From contig JAPLFJ010000060.1 of the NCBI GenBank assembly GCA_026390735.1, positions 1-50,702 on the forward strand: a DNA stretch of 50,702 bases, read 5' to 3'. The notes beneath the pieces were generated by a model. It had not been told where the DNA came from, made no database searches, and saw nothing but the letters and a program-made list of their open reading frames with translations. Position numbers and translations under genes: made by a program. Below are positions 17,399 to 26,532 of this stretch, piece after piece. Within the stretch, counting starts at the first letter, position 1. Each line of letters starts with the position of its first letter. Origin of the DNA: Ignavibacteriota bacterium. Its GTDB lineage: Bacteria; Bacteroidota; Ignavibacteria; Tepidaquicellales; Tepidaquicellaceae.

Positions 17399-18828
17399 AA
17401 GTTTACATCTATATTAGTAACTTTTATTATTTTCCATTCCGAACCAAATTTATTCAATAGAAAATTCTGTTTAAATGTGCCGTTTTTATTAACCGGGTCA
17501 TACGCGGTATAATCAATATACACGGAAGCATCATAACTGTTTTCATTATTAATTCTGATATTATTAATAACAGTACTTGTAATACCCCCAAAACCTTTGG
17601 AAGAACTAAAATGACTGTATGCGCCCCAGGCTTTATTTCTCTGTCTGTTGTATGCAGATTGAAAATCCCCATTCCCTAAATCAGTGATAAATCCTCTAAC
17701 AACTTGAACCGGGGCACTTTCAGTTTCGGTTTTTTGTGTAGTAGGTTGTGTCTGAGAAGTGTTTGTAGAAGTATTAACCTTAACAGGTGCGCTGTCAACA
17801 ACGACTTTTGAATCATTTCCTTTAAGCACAATAAAAAGCGCGACACCAATACCTATTATTAAAACCGCTAATAAAATAATTATTGTGTTTTTATTACTTC
17901 CCCGGTTTACAACTTGCTGTTGGTTTGACGGGACCGAGTACATAGTTGAATTATAATTTGGTGTATTTGATATTACAGTATTTTGTGATATGGGCGGGGA
18001 ATAAATGTAACTTTTATTGCTTAATGCATTTAAAAATTCAGAACAGGTTGAAAATCTCATATTAGCTTCTTTCGAACAAGCCTTTTGAATTGCAAAAGAT
18101 AAATTGCTGTCTACGTCAGATCGAAACGAACTTAAATTGGGAATTTCAACCTTCATAATATTCTCCATAATTGCATATTCTGTATCTGTTTGAATATTAT
18201 AGGGCAAACTTCTTGTTAACATTTCATAAAGAACAATTCCAAGAGAATATATATCGCTTCTGCTATCAACATCATAACCCATAACCTGTTCAGGGCTCAT
18301 ATAATAAACAGAACCCATTCTTGTTCCCGCTTTAGTCAGGTGCAAATTACTATTAACTAATTTAGCTATTCCAAAATCCAATATTTTAGGTTTATCTCCT
18401 TCTTCAAGTATTATATTGGAAGGTTTTATGTCTCTATGAATTATTCCCTTTTTATGAGCATAATCAAATGCTTCTAATATCTGTTTAAATACATAAACAG
18501 CCCGCTGTGTTTGGAACGGGGAATTAAATTTTTGCATTATATTATCAAGAGTATCTCCCTGTACATATTCCATAACAATGTAAAAACTTCCGTTTTCTTC
18601 AATCAAATCATAAATAGTAATAATATTTGAATGATTTAGTTGGGCAAGAATCATTGCTTCATTTACAAATCTGTCTCTAAAATCTGCATTATTTGTAAAA
18701 TTAGAATGCAGTTGCTTTATAGCAACCGGGCGATTTAAAGTGATATGTTCGCCGTAAAACACAGTTCCCATACCACCTTCGGCTATTTGAGAAATGATTT
18801 TATAATTTTGTATTTTTCTGTTTTCCAT
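17389..18828 (-). CDS. Transmembrane Ser/Thr kinase with NTF2-like outer domain (kinase 1)
   Basis: A 479-residue kinase of the PknB type. Residues 9-270 are the catalytic domain: P-loop IAEGGMGTV, Lys 38 in VAIK, HRDIKPSN at 131-138, DFG at 151-153 and SPEQ at 178-181, all intact. The linker contains SQNTVIS (Thr 284) and NSTMYSVP (Thr 295). A TM segment (about 314-336) is followed by a Thr-rich stalk and an NTF2-like domain (about 375-479). The catalytic part is cytoplasmic and the C-terminal domain outside, so it is a receptor kinase. It belongs with kinases 2 and 6 to the subfamily with A/S-E-G-G-M-G in the P-loop and HITL-R-VAIK. Confidence 0.93.
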   Translation of the reverse strand: MENRKIQNYKIISQIAEGGMGTVFYGEHITLNRPVAIKQLHSNFTNNADFRDRFVNEAMILAQLNHSNIITIYDLIEENGSFYIVMEYVQGDTLDNIMQKFNSPFQTQRAVYVFKQILEAFDYAHKKGIIHRDIKPSNIILEEGDKPKILDFGIAKLVNSNLHLTKAGTRMGSVYYMSPEQVMGYDVDSRSDIYSLGIVLYEMLTRSLPYNIQTDTEYAIMENIMKVEIPNLSSFRSDVDSNLSFAIQKACSKEANMRFSTCSEFLNALSNKSYIYSPPISQNTVISNTPNYNSTMYSVPSNQQQVVNRGSNKNTIIILLAVLIIGIGVALFIVLKGNDSKVVVDSAPVKVNTSTNTSQTQPTTQKTETESAPVQVVRGFITDLGNGDFQSAYNRQRNKAWGAYSHFSSSKGFGGITSTVINNIRINNENSYDASVYIDYTAYDPVNKNGTFKQNFLLNKFGSEWKIIKVTNIDVNLWK

Positions 18829-18837
18829 ATATTAAAT

Positions 18838-20259
18838 TTACTCGTATTGTTTAAGAAATAATGCATTCTTTCTTTCGACATCACTCAACATATTATCAAC
18901 ATTGTAATATTTAGGTTCATACCACGATTGACCGTTAAAGTGGTTTATCATATCGGGATTAACTTTAAATATATAACCGTGTCTGGCATATATTTCGTTT
19001 TTCATAATTTTTATCTGATATTTACTCAAATTAGAAATATCAGAATATGTCAAGTACTTTGAAGAACCTTCAGGGTAATCACCCGGTATATTAGGGTTTC
19101 TTACTCTTTCTTCTTTTGGAGGTGGGGTTTTCTTGATATCATTTTGAGTATTACTTTGCGAACTATTACTTTGTGAATTCTGAGTGTTTTGAGTTTGAGT
19201 ATTATTATTCACAGAAACTTTATCATTAGAATTATTACCGAAAACAAAGAAAATGATTAAACCCGCAATAATTGTAAGAGCAAATATTCCTGATATTATT
19301 ATAGCACTATTATTAGATTTTTTTATAACCGGGGCATTATATCCAATGCTTTGCTGGGGGGCCTGATATACTGTTCTGTCAAATTGGGCAGGCCTAGGCT
19401 GAGAATTATTATGATTAACAGAATTTGAGCCCTCCTCAAATTTAAAACCACTGTCATTTAATGCTTTTTCGAATTCTTTGCAGGTGGCAAATCTTAAATT
19501 GGGGGCTTTTTGTGTAGCTTTATTTATCACGTTGGAAATGCTTTCCGGAATATCTTTCCTAAACGATGAAATACTTACGGGTATTTGATTGACAATCGCC
19601 TGCATAATTTCAAATTCAGTATCTGTCTTTAAATTGTATGGTATCGAGTTAGTCAATAATTCATACAGTACAATACCGAGAGCATATATGTCGCTTCTAG
19701 TATCAACCAGGTTCCCGGTTACTTGTTCGGGACTCATATAATACAAAGACCCCATTTTTGTTCCTGCCTTAGTAAGGTTTAAATCACTTTGCAAAATCTT
19801 TGCAATACCGAAATCCAAGACCTTTGCGGTATCGTTTTCGTCAAGAATTATATTTGAAGGTTTTATATCTCTGTGTACAATTCCCTTACTGTGTGCATAA
19901 TCAAAAGCTTTAAGTGTTTGAATAAAAATGTTTAAAGCCCTTTGAAGTTGAAAAGGACTTCGCATATTTTTCATAATATTATCCAACGTATCTCCCTGGA
20001 TGTATTCCATAACAATATAAAAATCCGAATTATCTTCGATTAAGTCGTATATTGTAATAATATTGGGGTGGTTTAGCTGAGCGAGAATCATTGCTTCATT
20101 AACAAATCTATCCCTGAATTGCGGATTGTTTGTTAAATTTGAATTCAATTGCTTAATAGCAACAGGCCGGTTTAGGGTTATATGTTCTCCATAATATACT
20201 ACACCCATTCCGCCTTCGGCTATCTGAGAAGTGATTTTGTAATTATTTATTGTTTTCAT
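18838..20259 (-). CDS. Transmembrane Ser/Thr kinase with YARHG outer domain (kinase 2)
   Basis: A 473-residue kinase. The catalytic domain is complete (Lys 36 in VAIK, HRD 129-131, DFG 149-151, SPEQ). The linker has DRTVYQAPQQ with Thr 296, then a TM segment (about 319-340) and a long Asn/Ser/Gln-rich stalk. Residues about 400-473 form a YARHG domain, recognised by YARHGYIF (424-431) and the surrounding aromatic pattern. YARHG domains are extracellular and are thought to bind wall or envelope ligands, so this kinase senses something different from its neighbours. Kinase 1 starts 10 bases downstream. Confidence 0.93.
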   Translation of the reverse strand: MKTINNYKITSQIAEGGMGVVYYGEHITLNRPVAIKQLNSNLTNNPQFRDRFVNEAMILAQLNHPNIITIYDLIEDNSDFYIVMEYIQGDTLDNIMKNMRSPFQLQRALNIFIQTLKAFDYAHSKGIVHRDIKPSNIILDENDTAKVLDFGIAKILQSDLNLTKAGTKMGSLYYMSPEQVTGNLVDTRSDIYALGIVLYELLTNSIPYNLKTDTEFEIMQAIVNQIPVSISSFRKDIPESISNVINKATQKAPNLRFATCKEFEKALNDSGFKFEEGSNSVNHNNSQPRPAQFDRTVYQAPQQSIGYNAPVIKKSNNSAIIISGIFALTIIAGLIIFFVFGNNSNDKVSVNNNTQTQNTQNSQSNSSQSNTQNDIKKTPPPKEERVRNPNIPGDYPEGSSKYLTYSDISNLSKYQIKIMKNEIYARHGYIFKVNPDMINHFNGQSWYEPKYYNVDNMLSDVERKNALFLKQYE

Positions 20260-20271
20260 ATTTTATAAAGT

Positions 20272-21231
20272 TTATTGCTTTTCTTCAAACCAACGTCTTA
20301 CAACGAATACACTCCCACCATTACCCCATTCATTAACAGGGGTTCTTTTTTGCATTAACTTAGACAAAACAGAGACTAAATCCTTTTTAACAACACAACC
20401 AGCACTAAACGAACTTTCAATCGTGGTTTCATTGTCATAAATTAATATAACGTGTCCCTTCCATACTATAATATCAAGCGGTTTAACTGTTTTCGCAATT
20501 TGCTTTGCAGACAAACCTTCAATATTTACACTTTCGCCCATATAAACCATTTGATGCGTATTACGTGCAGTAAAACCATTTGTTGCTTCATAGATTAATC
20601 CAGAACAATCTACACCTTTTAATTCCCACTCTTTTGATTCTTTATTACCCAAGTCCCCCTTTGGAGGATAGAAATCAAACATTTCTTTTACGCCATCAAT
20701 GTTGTTAGCACCCCATACATATAAAGAGCCAACACTTTTATCCAGATAGTCATATATTTTACTCTTAGACGGTACATCTATCTTACGTTTTTCCGGTTTT
20801 TGGTAAGTTATCTCAACAAATCTGGAATCAATAAATAATTCAATATCTAACTCAGAAATGTCATATTCATCGGTATATATTTTGTAAATTGAATAATTAT
20901 CTTTTTTATACTCATCCAGAATTTCAAATATTGAACCAGGATAAGCGACGTATTCAAGCTCTTTGATTAAACCATTTTTACTCCTTTTTAAGGATTTACC
21001 ATCTTTACCACCATACACAGATGAAAAATTCTTAGTATTTATAACAGGAGTAAAATATTTTGATACGGCATATTTTTTCCCATCTGATTTTAATGTGTCT
21101 TTCTTTACCTTGGTATTTTCTTTGGTCTCTTGCTTTTTGGGTGTTTCCCGAATTTCATTTTTAGATTCTTTGCAAGAGGTAATACTTGCAATAGAAATAA
21201 TGAGCGTAAAAATTAAGATTAATGTTTTCAT
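20272..21231 (-). CDS. Lipoprotein NlpC/P60 peptidase with SH3-like domain
   Basis: A 319-residue lipoprotein (lipobox ending at Cys 20, IASITSC). A Lys/Glu-rich linker leads to an SH3-like region (about 85-145), then the catalytic domain: YVWGANN (about 171-177), GVDCSGL with the nucleophile Cys 209, GHVILI with His 260, and TTIES as the likely third site. NlpC/P60 enzymes cut peptidoglycan stem peptides, usually between D-Glu and the diamino acid. It sits between kinases 3 and 2 with gaps of 1 and 12 bases, so its expression is tied to theirs. Confidence 0.87.
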   Translation of the reverse strand: MKTLILIFTLIISIASITSCKESKNEIRETPKKQETKENTKVKKDTLKSDGKKYAVSKYFTPVINTKNFSSVYGGKDGKSLKRSKNGLIKELEYVAYPGSIFEILDEYKKDNYSIYKIYTDEYDISELDIELFIDSRFVEITYQKPEKRKIDVPSKSKIYDYLDKSVGSLYVWGANNIDGVKEMFDFYPPKGDLGNKESKEWELKGVDCSGLIYEATNGFTARNTHQMVYMGESVNIEGLSAKQIAKTVKPLDIIVWKGHVILIYDNETTIESSFSAGCVVKKDLVSVLSKLMQKRTPVNEWGNGGSVFVVRRWFEEKQ

Positions 21232-21232
21232 G

Positions 21233-22711
21233 TTAGTCTCCTGCTACTGTTGAATAAATAAGTTCTTCGTAAGTTATCTTTATAATACCGTTTGAATCCT
21301 TTTTCAATCTCAATATTTTATGCCCTTCGTCGCTATATTGAGCACTTGAATAAAATTGCCTGAAGCTGACTTCTGCAGTATTATCTGACGTTATTTTTGT
21401 CTTTAAATCTGTATAGGTTATTGATAAAGCTGTTGCTTTGTTATACATTGTGGTTCTATTATTGATCCAATCTGAATACCCATAATTAGTTGTTTTTCCT
21501 GATTTTGTTCTTTTTATTCCGTAAAATGAAGGATCATACATTGAAGCATAATCCGATAATTGTTTGTTTGTTTGGATTGATGCCCAGGTTTTAACAAAGA
21601 TTTCGCATTCATTTTCTGTAATTTTGGAAGCTGTATTAGTTTTTGTATTCCCCGAAGAAGTTTGTTCGTTTGATTTTGTTGTAATAATATTGTTGTTAGA
21701 GTCCGAATCATCTTTATTGAGGAAATAGATAAATCCCGCTACAAGAATTATAATAATATATGCACCTGCAATATAAATAACATTATTATTCTTTTTAACA
21801 TCAGGCTGAACATTATTATTAATATTCTGATACACAGTTTGATTACTTTTCAATTGTGGTTGAATAATCGTTTTTGATGATGGTAAGCTTGTATACTGTC
21901 CATCTATAGCATCAATAAACTCCTCACAAGAATTATATCTGTCGTAAGGGTTTTTTGCGGTTGCCTTCCCAATTAGAATATCATAATTATCATTTAATCC
22001 TTGATTAAAAGCCTTAACCGATGGTAATGTATCCTGAACAATTTTATGCTGTATTTCATACTCACTTTTATTATCCAGATCGTAGGGGGTTTTGCCAGTA
22101 AGCATTTCGAAATAAGTAACTCCTAAGGAATAAATATCGCTTCGATGGTCCACATCTTTTCCAAGGACCTGTTCCGGGCTCATATATGCAACTGAGCCCA
22201 TCCTTGTACCCGTTTTTGTTAGTTTTTTATCCCCCTCAATTATTTTAGCAATCCCAAAATCAAGTATTTTAGGAGTGTCATCGAACTGCAATATTATATT
22301 TGACGGTTTAATGTCTCTATGTACGATACCTTTAGTATGCGCATAAGCAAATCCAGTAAGAATTTGCTTAAATATCTTATTGCATCTAACTTCCGGAATC
22401 GCGCCAATGTCATTTGTGATAAGATCATCAAGAGGTTTACCTTCAACAAATTCCATTATTAAAAATAAATTGGTCCCAATATCCGCAAAATCAAAAAGAG
22501 TAACAATGTTTGTGTGGTTAAGTTTAGAAAGAGTTATAGCTTCATTTATAAATCTTTCCCGAATATCATTATCACCCGTTAAAACAGGATTCAGAACTTT
22601 AATGGCTACTTTCCTATTCAGTTTTTCGTGAACACCAAGGTAAACAGTGCCCATTCCCCCTTCACCAATTTTTTTATTAATTTTATAACTTAAAACAGTT
22701 TCGCCTATCAT
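21233..22711 (-). CDS. Transmembrane Ser/Thr kinase with Cds6-like outer domain (kinase 3)
   Basis: A 492-residue kinase. P-loop IGEGGMGTV, Lys 38 in VAIK, HRD 131-133, DFG 151-153 and SPEQ are intact. The linker has two threonine motifs, SKTIIQP (Thr 281) and NQTVYQN (Thr 292). A TM segment lies at about 311-330. The outer part (about 365-492) is an NTF2-like domain of the Cds6/L,D-transpeptidase-associated kind, with a pattern of VKTWASI, FYGIKRTKSG and YSDWINNR. It belongs to the second kinase subfamily here (MIG start, IGEGGMG). One base separates it from the NlpC/P60 gene. Confidence 0.92.
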   Translation of the reverse strand: MIGETVLSYKINKKIGEGGMGTVYLGVHEKLNRKVAIKVLNPVLTGDNDIRERFINEAITLSKLNHTNIVTLFDFADIGTNLFLIMEFVEGKPLDDLITNDIGAIPEVRCNKIFKQILTGFAYAHTKGIVHRDIKPSNIILQFDDTPKILDFGIAKIIEGDKKLTKTGTRMGSVAYMSPEQVLGKDVDHRSDIYSLGVTYFEMLTGKTPYDLDNKSEYEIQHKIVQDTLPSVKAFNQGLNDNYDILIGKATAKNPYDRYNSCEEFIDAIDGQYTSLPSSKTIIQPQLKSNQTVYQNINNNVQPDVKKNNNVIYIAGAYIIIILVAGFIYFLNKDDSDSNNNIITTKSNEQTSSGNTKTNTASKITENECEIFVKTWASIQTNKQLSDYASMYDPSFYGIKRTKSGKTTNYGYSDWINNRTTMYNKATALSITYTDLKTKITSDNTAEVSFRQFYSSAQYSDEGHKILRLKKDSNGIIKITYEELIYSTVAGD

Positions 22712-22717
22712 AATAAA

Positions 22718-23557
22718 TTATTTAAGTTTAATATTTGGATATTCAAATTTTATTCCCGACTCTTCAAGAAACGACAAATCCGCCATTATGTGCATCTTTA
22801 TTCTTTCTTCTAATTTATAGCCTCTATAAGTTTCAACAGTATAAGATTTTGTATTTAGTTTAGCTTCAATATTATCCAGTGAATGATTAGGCTGTATTGG
22901 ATAATATTGAATATTAAACAAAAATTCATTTTCCTTTATTCGGCTATTTAAATTTGCTAATGATTTTATCAACAATTCGTCGGATGGGCTAATACAAGTA
23001 ATCAGAACCTGTCCAAATGCTTTATCAGGATTTTTTCTGTATTCATTCGCATCATATTTTGTTCGTGCCTCATGATTATTTATAACACAAACAGGTTTAA
23101 GTGAGTCTACAAAATTCATAAAATCATATGCGAGCCTAAATTCATAATCAACTGCATTTTTATCTCCCGGGAAAGAGCGGTTGAAATCATTTTTTAGACC
23201 TCTCTTAATTTCCTTGCAAGCATTAATATTAAGCCTTGGAATTATATAGACTGTTCCTTTAGACACTTTTAAATATTTTGCAAGTGTATCACAAGACATA
23301 TAGCCAGATATTTCGTCACCATGAATGCCGCCATCAATTATTACAACCGGATTTGTTTCTTTACCTTTAAATACATAATAAGGTGTTTGATAATAAATAT
23401 CTTTACCAAGAATGAAATTTGACTTAGTATTTGATGCTTCTAAACTGTCATATTTATTAGAAGAATCTTTATTTGGCAAAGCTATATTAGTCGCTTTATT
23501 CTTACAACTTAAGAATATAACAGCAAACAGAAATAGAATGATAATGTTTTTCATCAC
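22718..23557 (-). CDS. Lipoprotein zinc carboxypeptidase of the M14/AstE-AspA type
   Basis: A 279-residue protein with lipobox Cys 18 (FLSC). Zinc ligands are visible as His 79 and Glu 82 in GGIHGDE and His 162 in NNHEA. NDFNRSFPG (about 123-131) is the substrate-binding Asn-Arg region. TVETYRG near the C-terminus carries the likely catalytic Glu. This fits the M14 succinylglutamate desuccinylase/aspartoacylase-like group, some members of which trim peptidoglycan stem peptides. Here it is membrane-attached outside the cytoplasm and lies between kinases 4 and 3 (gaps of 10 and 6 bases), so a wall-peptide substrate is plausible but unproven. Confidence 0.8.
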   Translation of the reverse strand: MMKNIIILFLFAVIFLSCKNKATNIALPNKDSSNKYDSLEASNTKSNFILGKDIYYQTPYYVFKGKETNPVVIIDGGIHGDEISGYMSCDTLAKYLKVSKGTVYIIPRLNINACKEIKRGLKNDFNRSFPGDKNAVDYEFRLAYDFMNFVDSLKPVCVINNHEARTKYDANEYRKNPDKAFGQVLITCISPSDELLIKSLANLNSRIKENEFLFNIQYYPIQPNHSLDNIEAKLNTKSYTVETYRGYKLEERIKMHIMADLSFLEESGIKFEYPNIKLK

Positions 23558-23567
23558 ATAAAATTTA

Positions 23568-25037
23568 TTAATAAAAACTATCTTTATATATTTTCCACGA
23601 ACCGCTTTCTTTTCTCAAATAAATCACTTTATAACCTGTGTCATTATATTTATCTGAGTTATATGTTTGGTTATATGAAGCTGTCACCTGGTTTTCATTT
23701 ATAATTCTAACATCAATATCAGAATGAGTTATGTTAATATACTTCCTTTCCTGAAATTGCTGTCTCCAAACCGAAAGTCTTTCTGTTTTATCCTGATATT
23801 TGTTTTTTCCAGTTGCTGTTTCATATTGATAATCTTCTGTCATTAAAGATTGCATACAACTTATATCTTTGTTTTGCCAACAATTCAAGAATCTTTCAAT
23901 AGTGCTTCTTATATCTAACTTAGTTTGTTCTTGTGATAGCTGCTCAATTTTTGGTTCTTTCTTTACTTCACTCGAGGTGGTAACTTTTAAATCGGGTTCC
24001 GAGAAATTTGTTTTATAAATAATAAAACCTATTACAATAAGAATAACTAAAATTGAAATAATAATAATTGGAGTGCTTTTACTATTCCTATTAAGCTGCT
24101 GATTAGTATAATTATTCGAAGAATTCTGAATTATCGTCTTGTTATGATCTAAGTTTAATATTTGTGTCTTTGAATTGGAATTTTGATAATTATTGGGCAA
24201 TTTTAAAGAGTCATTAAGAGCATTATTTCCAATAAATGCTTCTTTAAATTGATTACAGGACTGAAATCTATTATTTGGATCCTTTGCGGTTGCTACATTT
24301 ATTATTTGTTGAATATTATCAGACAACAAAGGATTAAAAGTATTTATTGGGGGTAAATAATTATTCACTATTTCACTCTGAATTTCGTATTCGCTTTTTG
24401 ATTTATAATCATAAGGATTTCTACCTACTAATAATTCATAAAGAGTTATTCCTAAAGAATAAATATCACTTCTAAAATCGACATCTTTTCCGAGTATTTG
24501 TTCAGGACTCATATAAAGTACCGAGCCCATCTTCATACCAGTTTTTGTTAATCTTATATCACCTTGAACAATTTTTGCAATTCCAAAATCCAATATTTTT
24601 GGAACGGCCTCATTGCTTAAAATAATATTCGCGGGTTTTATGTCTCTATGAACAATGCCTTTATTGTGAGCATAATCAAAGCCATTTAATATTTGAATAA
24701 ATATATTTGTAGCAATATATTCATCTTTTGTGTTTGATTGCTTTAAATAGTCGTCGAGTGGTAATCCCTCAACATATTCCATTATTAAAAACAGATTACC
24801 GTCGAGTTCTGCGAAATCATATAAAGTGACAATATTTTGATGTGATAGCTTTGACAGCGTTCGAGCCTCATTAATAAATCTTTCTTTAATTTCTGTATTG
24901 CGTGCAAACTCAGGCAACAGGACCTTAATTGCAACATTTCTGTCCAGAGTAGTATGTTTACCAAGATATACGGTTCCCATACCACCTTCACCTATCTGCT
25001 TTTCAATTTTATAGTTTAATACTAATGTCCCTATCAT
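23568..25037 (-). CDS. Transmembrane Ser/Thr kinase with Cds6-like outer domain (kinase 4)
   Basis: A 489-residue kinase with all catalytic motifs (IGEGGMGTV, Lys 38, HRDIKPAN at 130-137, DFG 150-152, SPEQ). The pre-membrane linker has SKTQILN (Thr 291) and NKTIIQN (Thr 301). A TM segment lies at about 322-341. The outer NTF2-like domain (about 375-489) ends in SGSWKIYKDSFY, the usual last strand of Cds6-like domains. It is closely related to kinases 3 and 5. The HRD loop has KPAN instead of KPSN, which is neutral for activity in this family. Confidence 0.92.
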   Translation of the reverse strand: MIGTLVLNYKIEKQIGEGGMGTVYLGKHTTLDRNVAIKVLLPEFARNTEIKERFINEARTLSKLSHQNIVTLYDFAELDGNLFLIMEYVEGLPLDDYLKQSNTKDEYIATNIFIQILNGFDYAHNKGIVHRDIKPANIILSNEAVPKILDFGIAKIVQGDIRLTKTGMKMGSVLYMSPEQILGKDVDFRSDIYSLGITLYELLVGRNPYDYKSKSEYEIQSEIVNNYLPPINTFNPLLSDNIQQIINVATAKDPNNRFQSCNQFKEAFIGNNALNDSLKLPNNYQNSNSKTQILNLDHNKTIIQNSSNNYTNQQLNRNSKSTPIIIISILVILIVIGFIIYKTNFSEPDLKVTTSSEVKKEPKIEQLSQEQTKLDIRSTIERFLNCWQNKDISCMQSLMTEDYQYETATGKNKYQDKTERLSVWRQQFQERKYINITHSDIDVRIINENQVTASYNQTYNSDKYNDTGYKVIYLRKESGSWKIYKDSFY

Positions 25038-25058
25038 ATCATTCCATTAATTTAATTA

Positions 25059-26525
25059 CTAATTTTTTTTGGTCCAATAAATGTAATCATCTGTTTCTGT
25101 TGTGATTAACCAAATGCCATTAATCTTTTCAAAAACCAATCTGCTCTTAACTTTTCCTTCATAGAATTTTCCTGAGAAATTGGAGGCTTTATAATATTTA
25201 TCAAATATACAAACATATTTGTTCGCGTCATCCCTAGTAATACTTAAATTTTCAGGAGACAAGGTAATATTATCCCATTTATTAAAGAATTTTCTTTTAT
25301 CTGACATTAAAGTGTTTAACGATGCAACACCATTTTTATAATAATTTATGTTTGAAGCATAATAATTTGAGATTTCAGTATTCTTTTGCTCGGTCAACTT
25401 TAAAACTTTCAACAGCTTATCTTTAATCTCCAACGAATCCACATTTTTATTAATAATTGGGGCTTCATTAGTTGTGCCTTTTACGACAGTCTGGAAAACT
25501 TTATTGTCATCTTTACTATTAATGTACAAAAAGATTAATACAGTGATGAATATTAAAACAATTGAAATAATAATAATACTTTTATGTGAATTGCCACTCT
25601 GGGCCGCCGAATTATACTTTAAATCATTATTCAAAACCTTTGTAGATGAATCAGGGATATAATTAATTACTTTTGTTGCTCCAATATTTACTTTCGAATC
25701 TGATTTTTGTAAATATAAAATATAATTATCTAAATCATATATGAATTCGGATAATGACTGATACCTGTTGTTTAAATTCTTTTGACAAGCTTTTTGAATT
25801 ATTCTTCCAATTTCATTATTAGAATTTACACTTAGTAATGGAATTTCCTGTTTGATAATCGTATCCATAATTTCATACTCAGTGTTAGATTTTATATCGT
25901 ACGGACATTTTGATGTAAGCATCTCATACAATAAAATGCCTAATGAGTAAATATCGGTTCTTATATCAATCTCATTACCTAGTATTTGTTCAGGGCTCAT
26001 GTAAAGGATTGAACCCATTTTAACTCCTGTTCGTGTTAAATTAACATCTCCCTGAATAATCTTGGCTATTCCAAAATCGAGAATTTTTGGAATATTATTT
26101 GTTTGCAGAATAATGTTTGATGGCTTAATATCTCTATGAATAACACCTTTACTATGAGCATATTCAAAACCACTTAATATTTGTTTAAATATATTCAATA
26201 TTGAAAGTACATTGAAATCTTTGGATTTGCTTATAAATTCATTTAAAGAAATACCCTCAATATATTCCATTATCAGGAAAAAATTATCATCTATTTCCGT
26301 AAAATCATAAAGAGAAACAATATTTGAATGCGATAATTTTGATAACGTCTTTGCTTCATTAATAAACCTTTCTTTTATCTCATAATTATTTGTAAACTGC
26401 TGCAAAAGAACTTTAACTGCAACTTCTCTATCAAGAGTAGCATGTTTTGCAAGGTAAACAGCTCCCATTCCTCCTTCACCGATCTGGGATAAAATTTTAT
26501 AGTTTATTATTGTTTGACCAATCAT
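25059..26525 (-). CDS. Transmembrane Ser/Thr kinase with NTF2-like outer domain (kinase 5)
   Basis: A 488-residue kinase. Catalytic residues are Lys 38 (VAVK), HRD 130-132, DFG 150-152 and SPEQ. The linker has GATKVINY (Thr 284) and SSTKVLN (Thr 295), so the motif is present but with Lys after Thr. A TM segment lies at about 316-335. The outer domain (about 365-488) is NTF2-like, ending in NGIWLITTETDDYIYW. Kinase 4 starts 21 bases downstream. Confidence 0.92.
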   Translation of the reverse strand: MIGQTIINYKILSQIGEGGMGAVYLAKHATLDREVAVKVLLQQFTNNYEIKERFINEAKTLSKLSHSNIVSLYDFTEIDDNFFLIMEYIEGISLNEFISKSKDFNVLSILNIFKQILSGFEYAHSKGVIHRDIKPSNIILQTNNIPKILDFGIAKIIQGDVNLTRTGVKMGSILYMSPEQILGNEIDIRTDIYSLGILLYEMLTSKCPYDIKSNTEYEIMDTIIKQEIPLLSVNSNNEIGRIIQKACQKNLNNRYQSLSEFIYDLDNYILYLQKSDSKVNIGATKVINYIPDSSTKVLNNDLKYNSAAQSGNSHKSIIIISIVLIFITVLIFLYINSKDDNKVFQTVVKGTTNEAPIINKNVDSLEIKDKLLKVLKLTEQKNTEISNYYASNINYYKNGVASLNTLMSDKRKFFNKWDNITLSPENLSITRDDANKYVCIFDKYYKASNFSGKFYEGKVKSRLVFEKINGIWLITTETDDYIYWTKKN

Positions 26526-26532
26526 TATAAAT

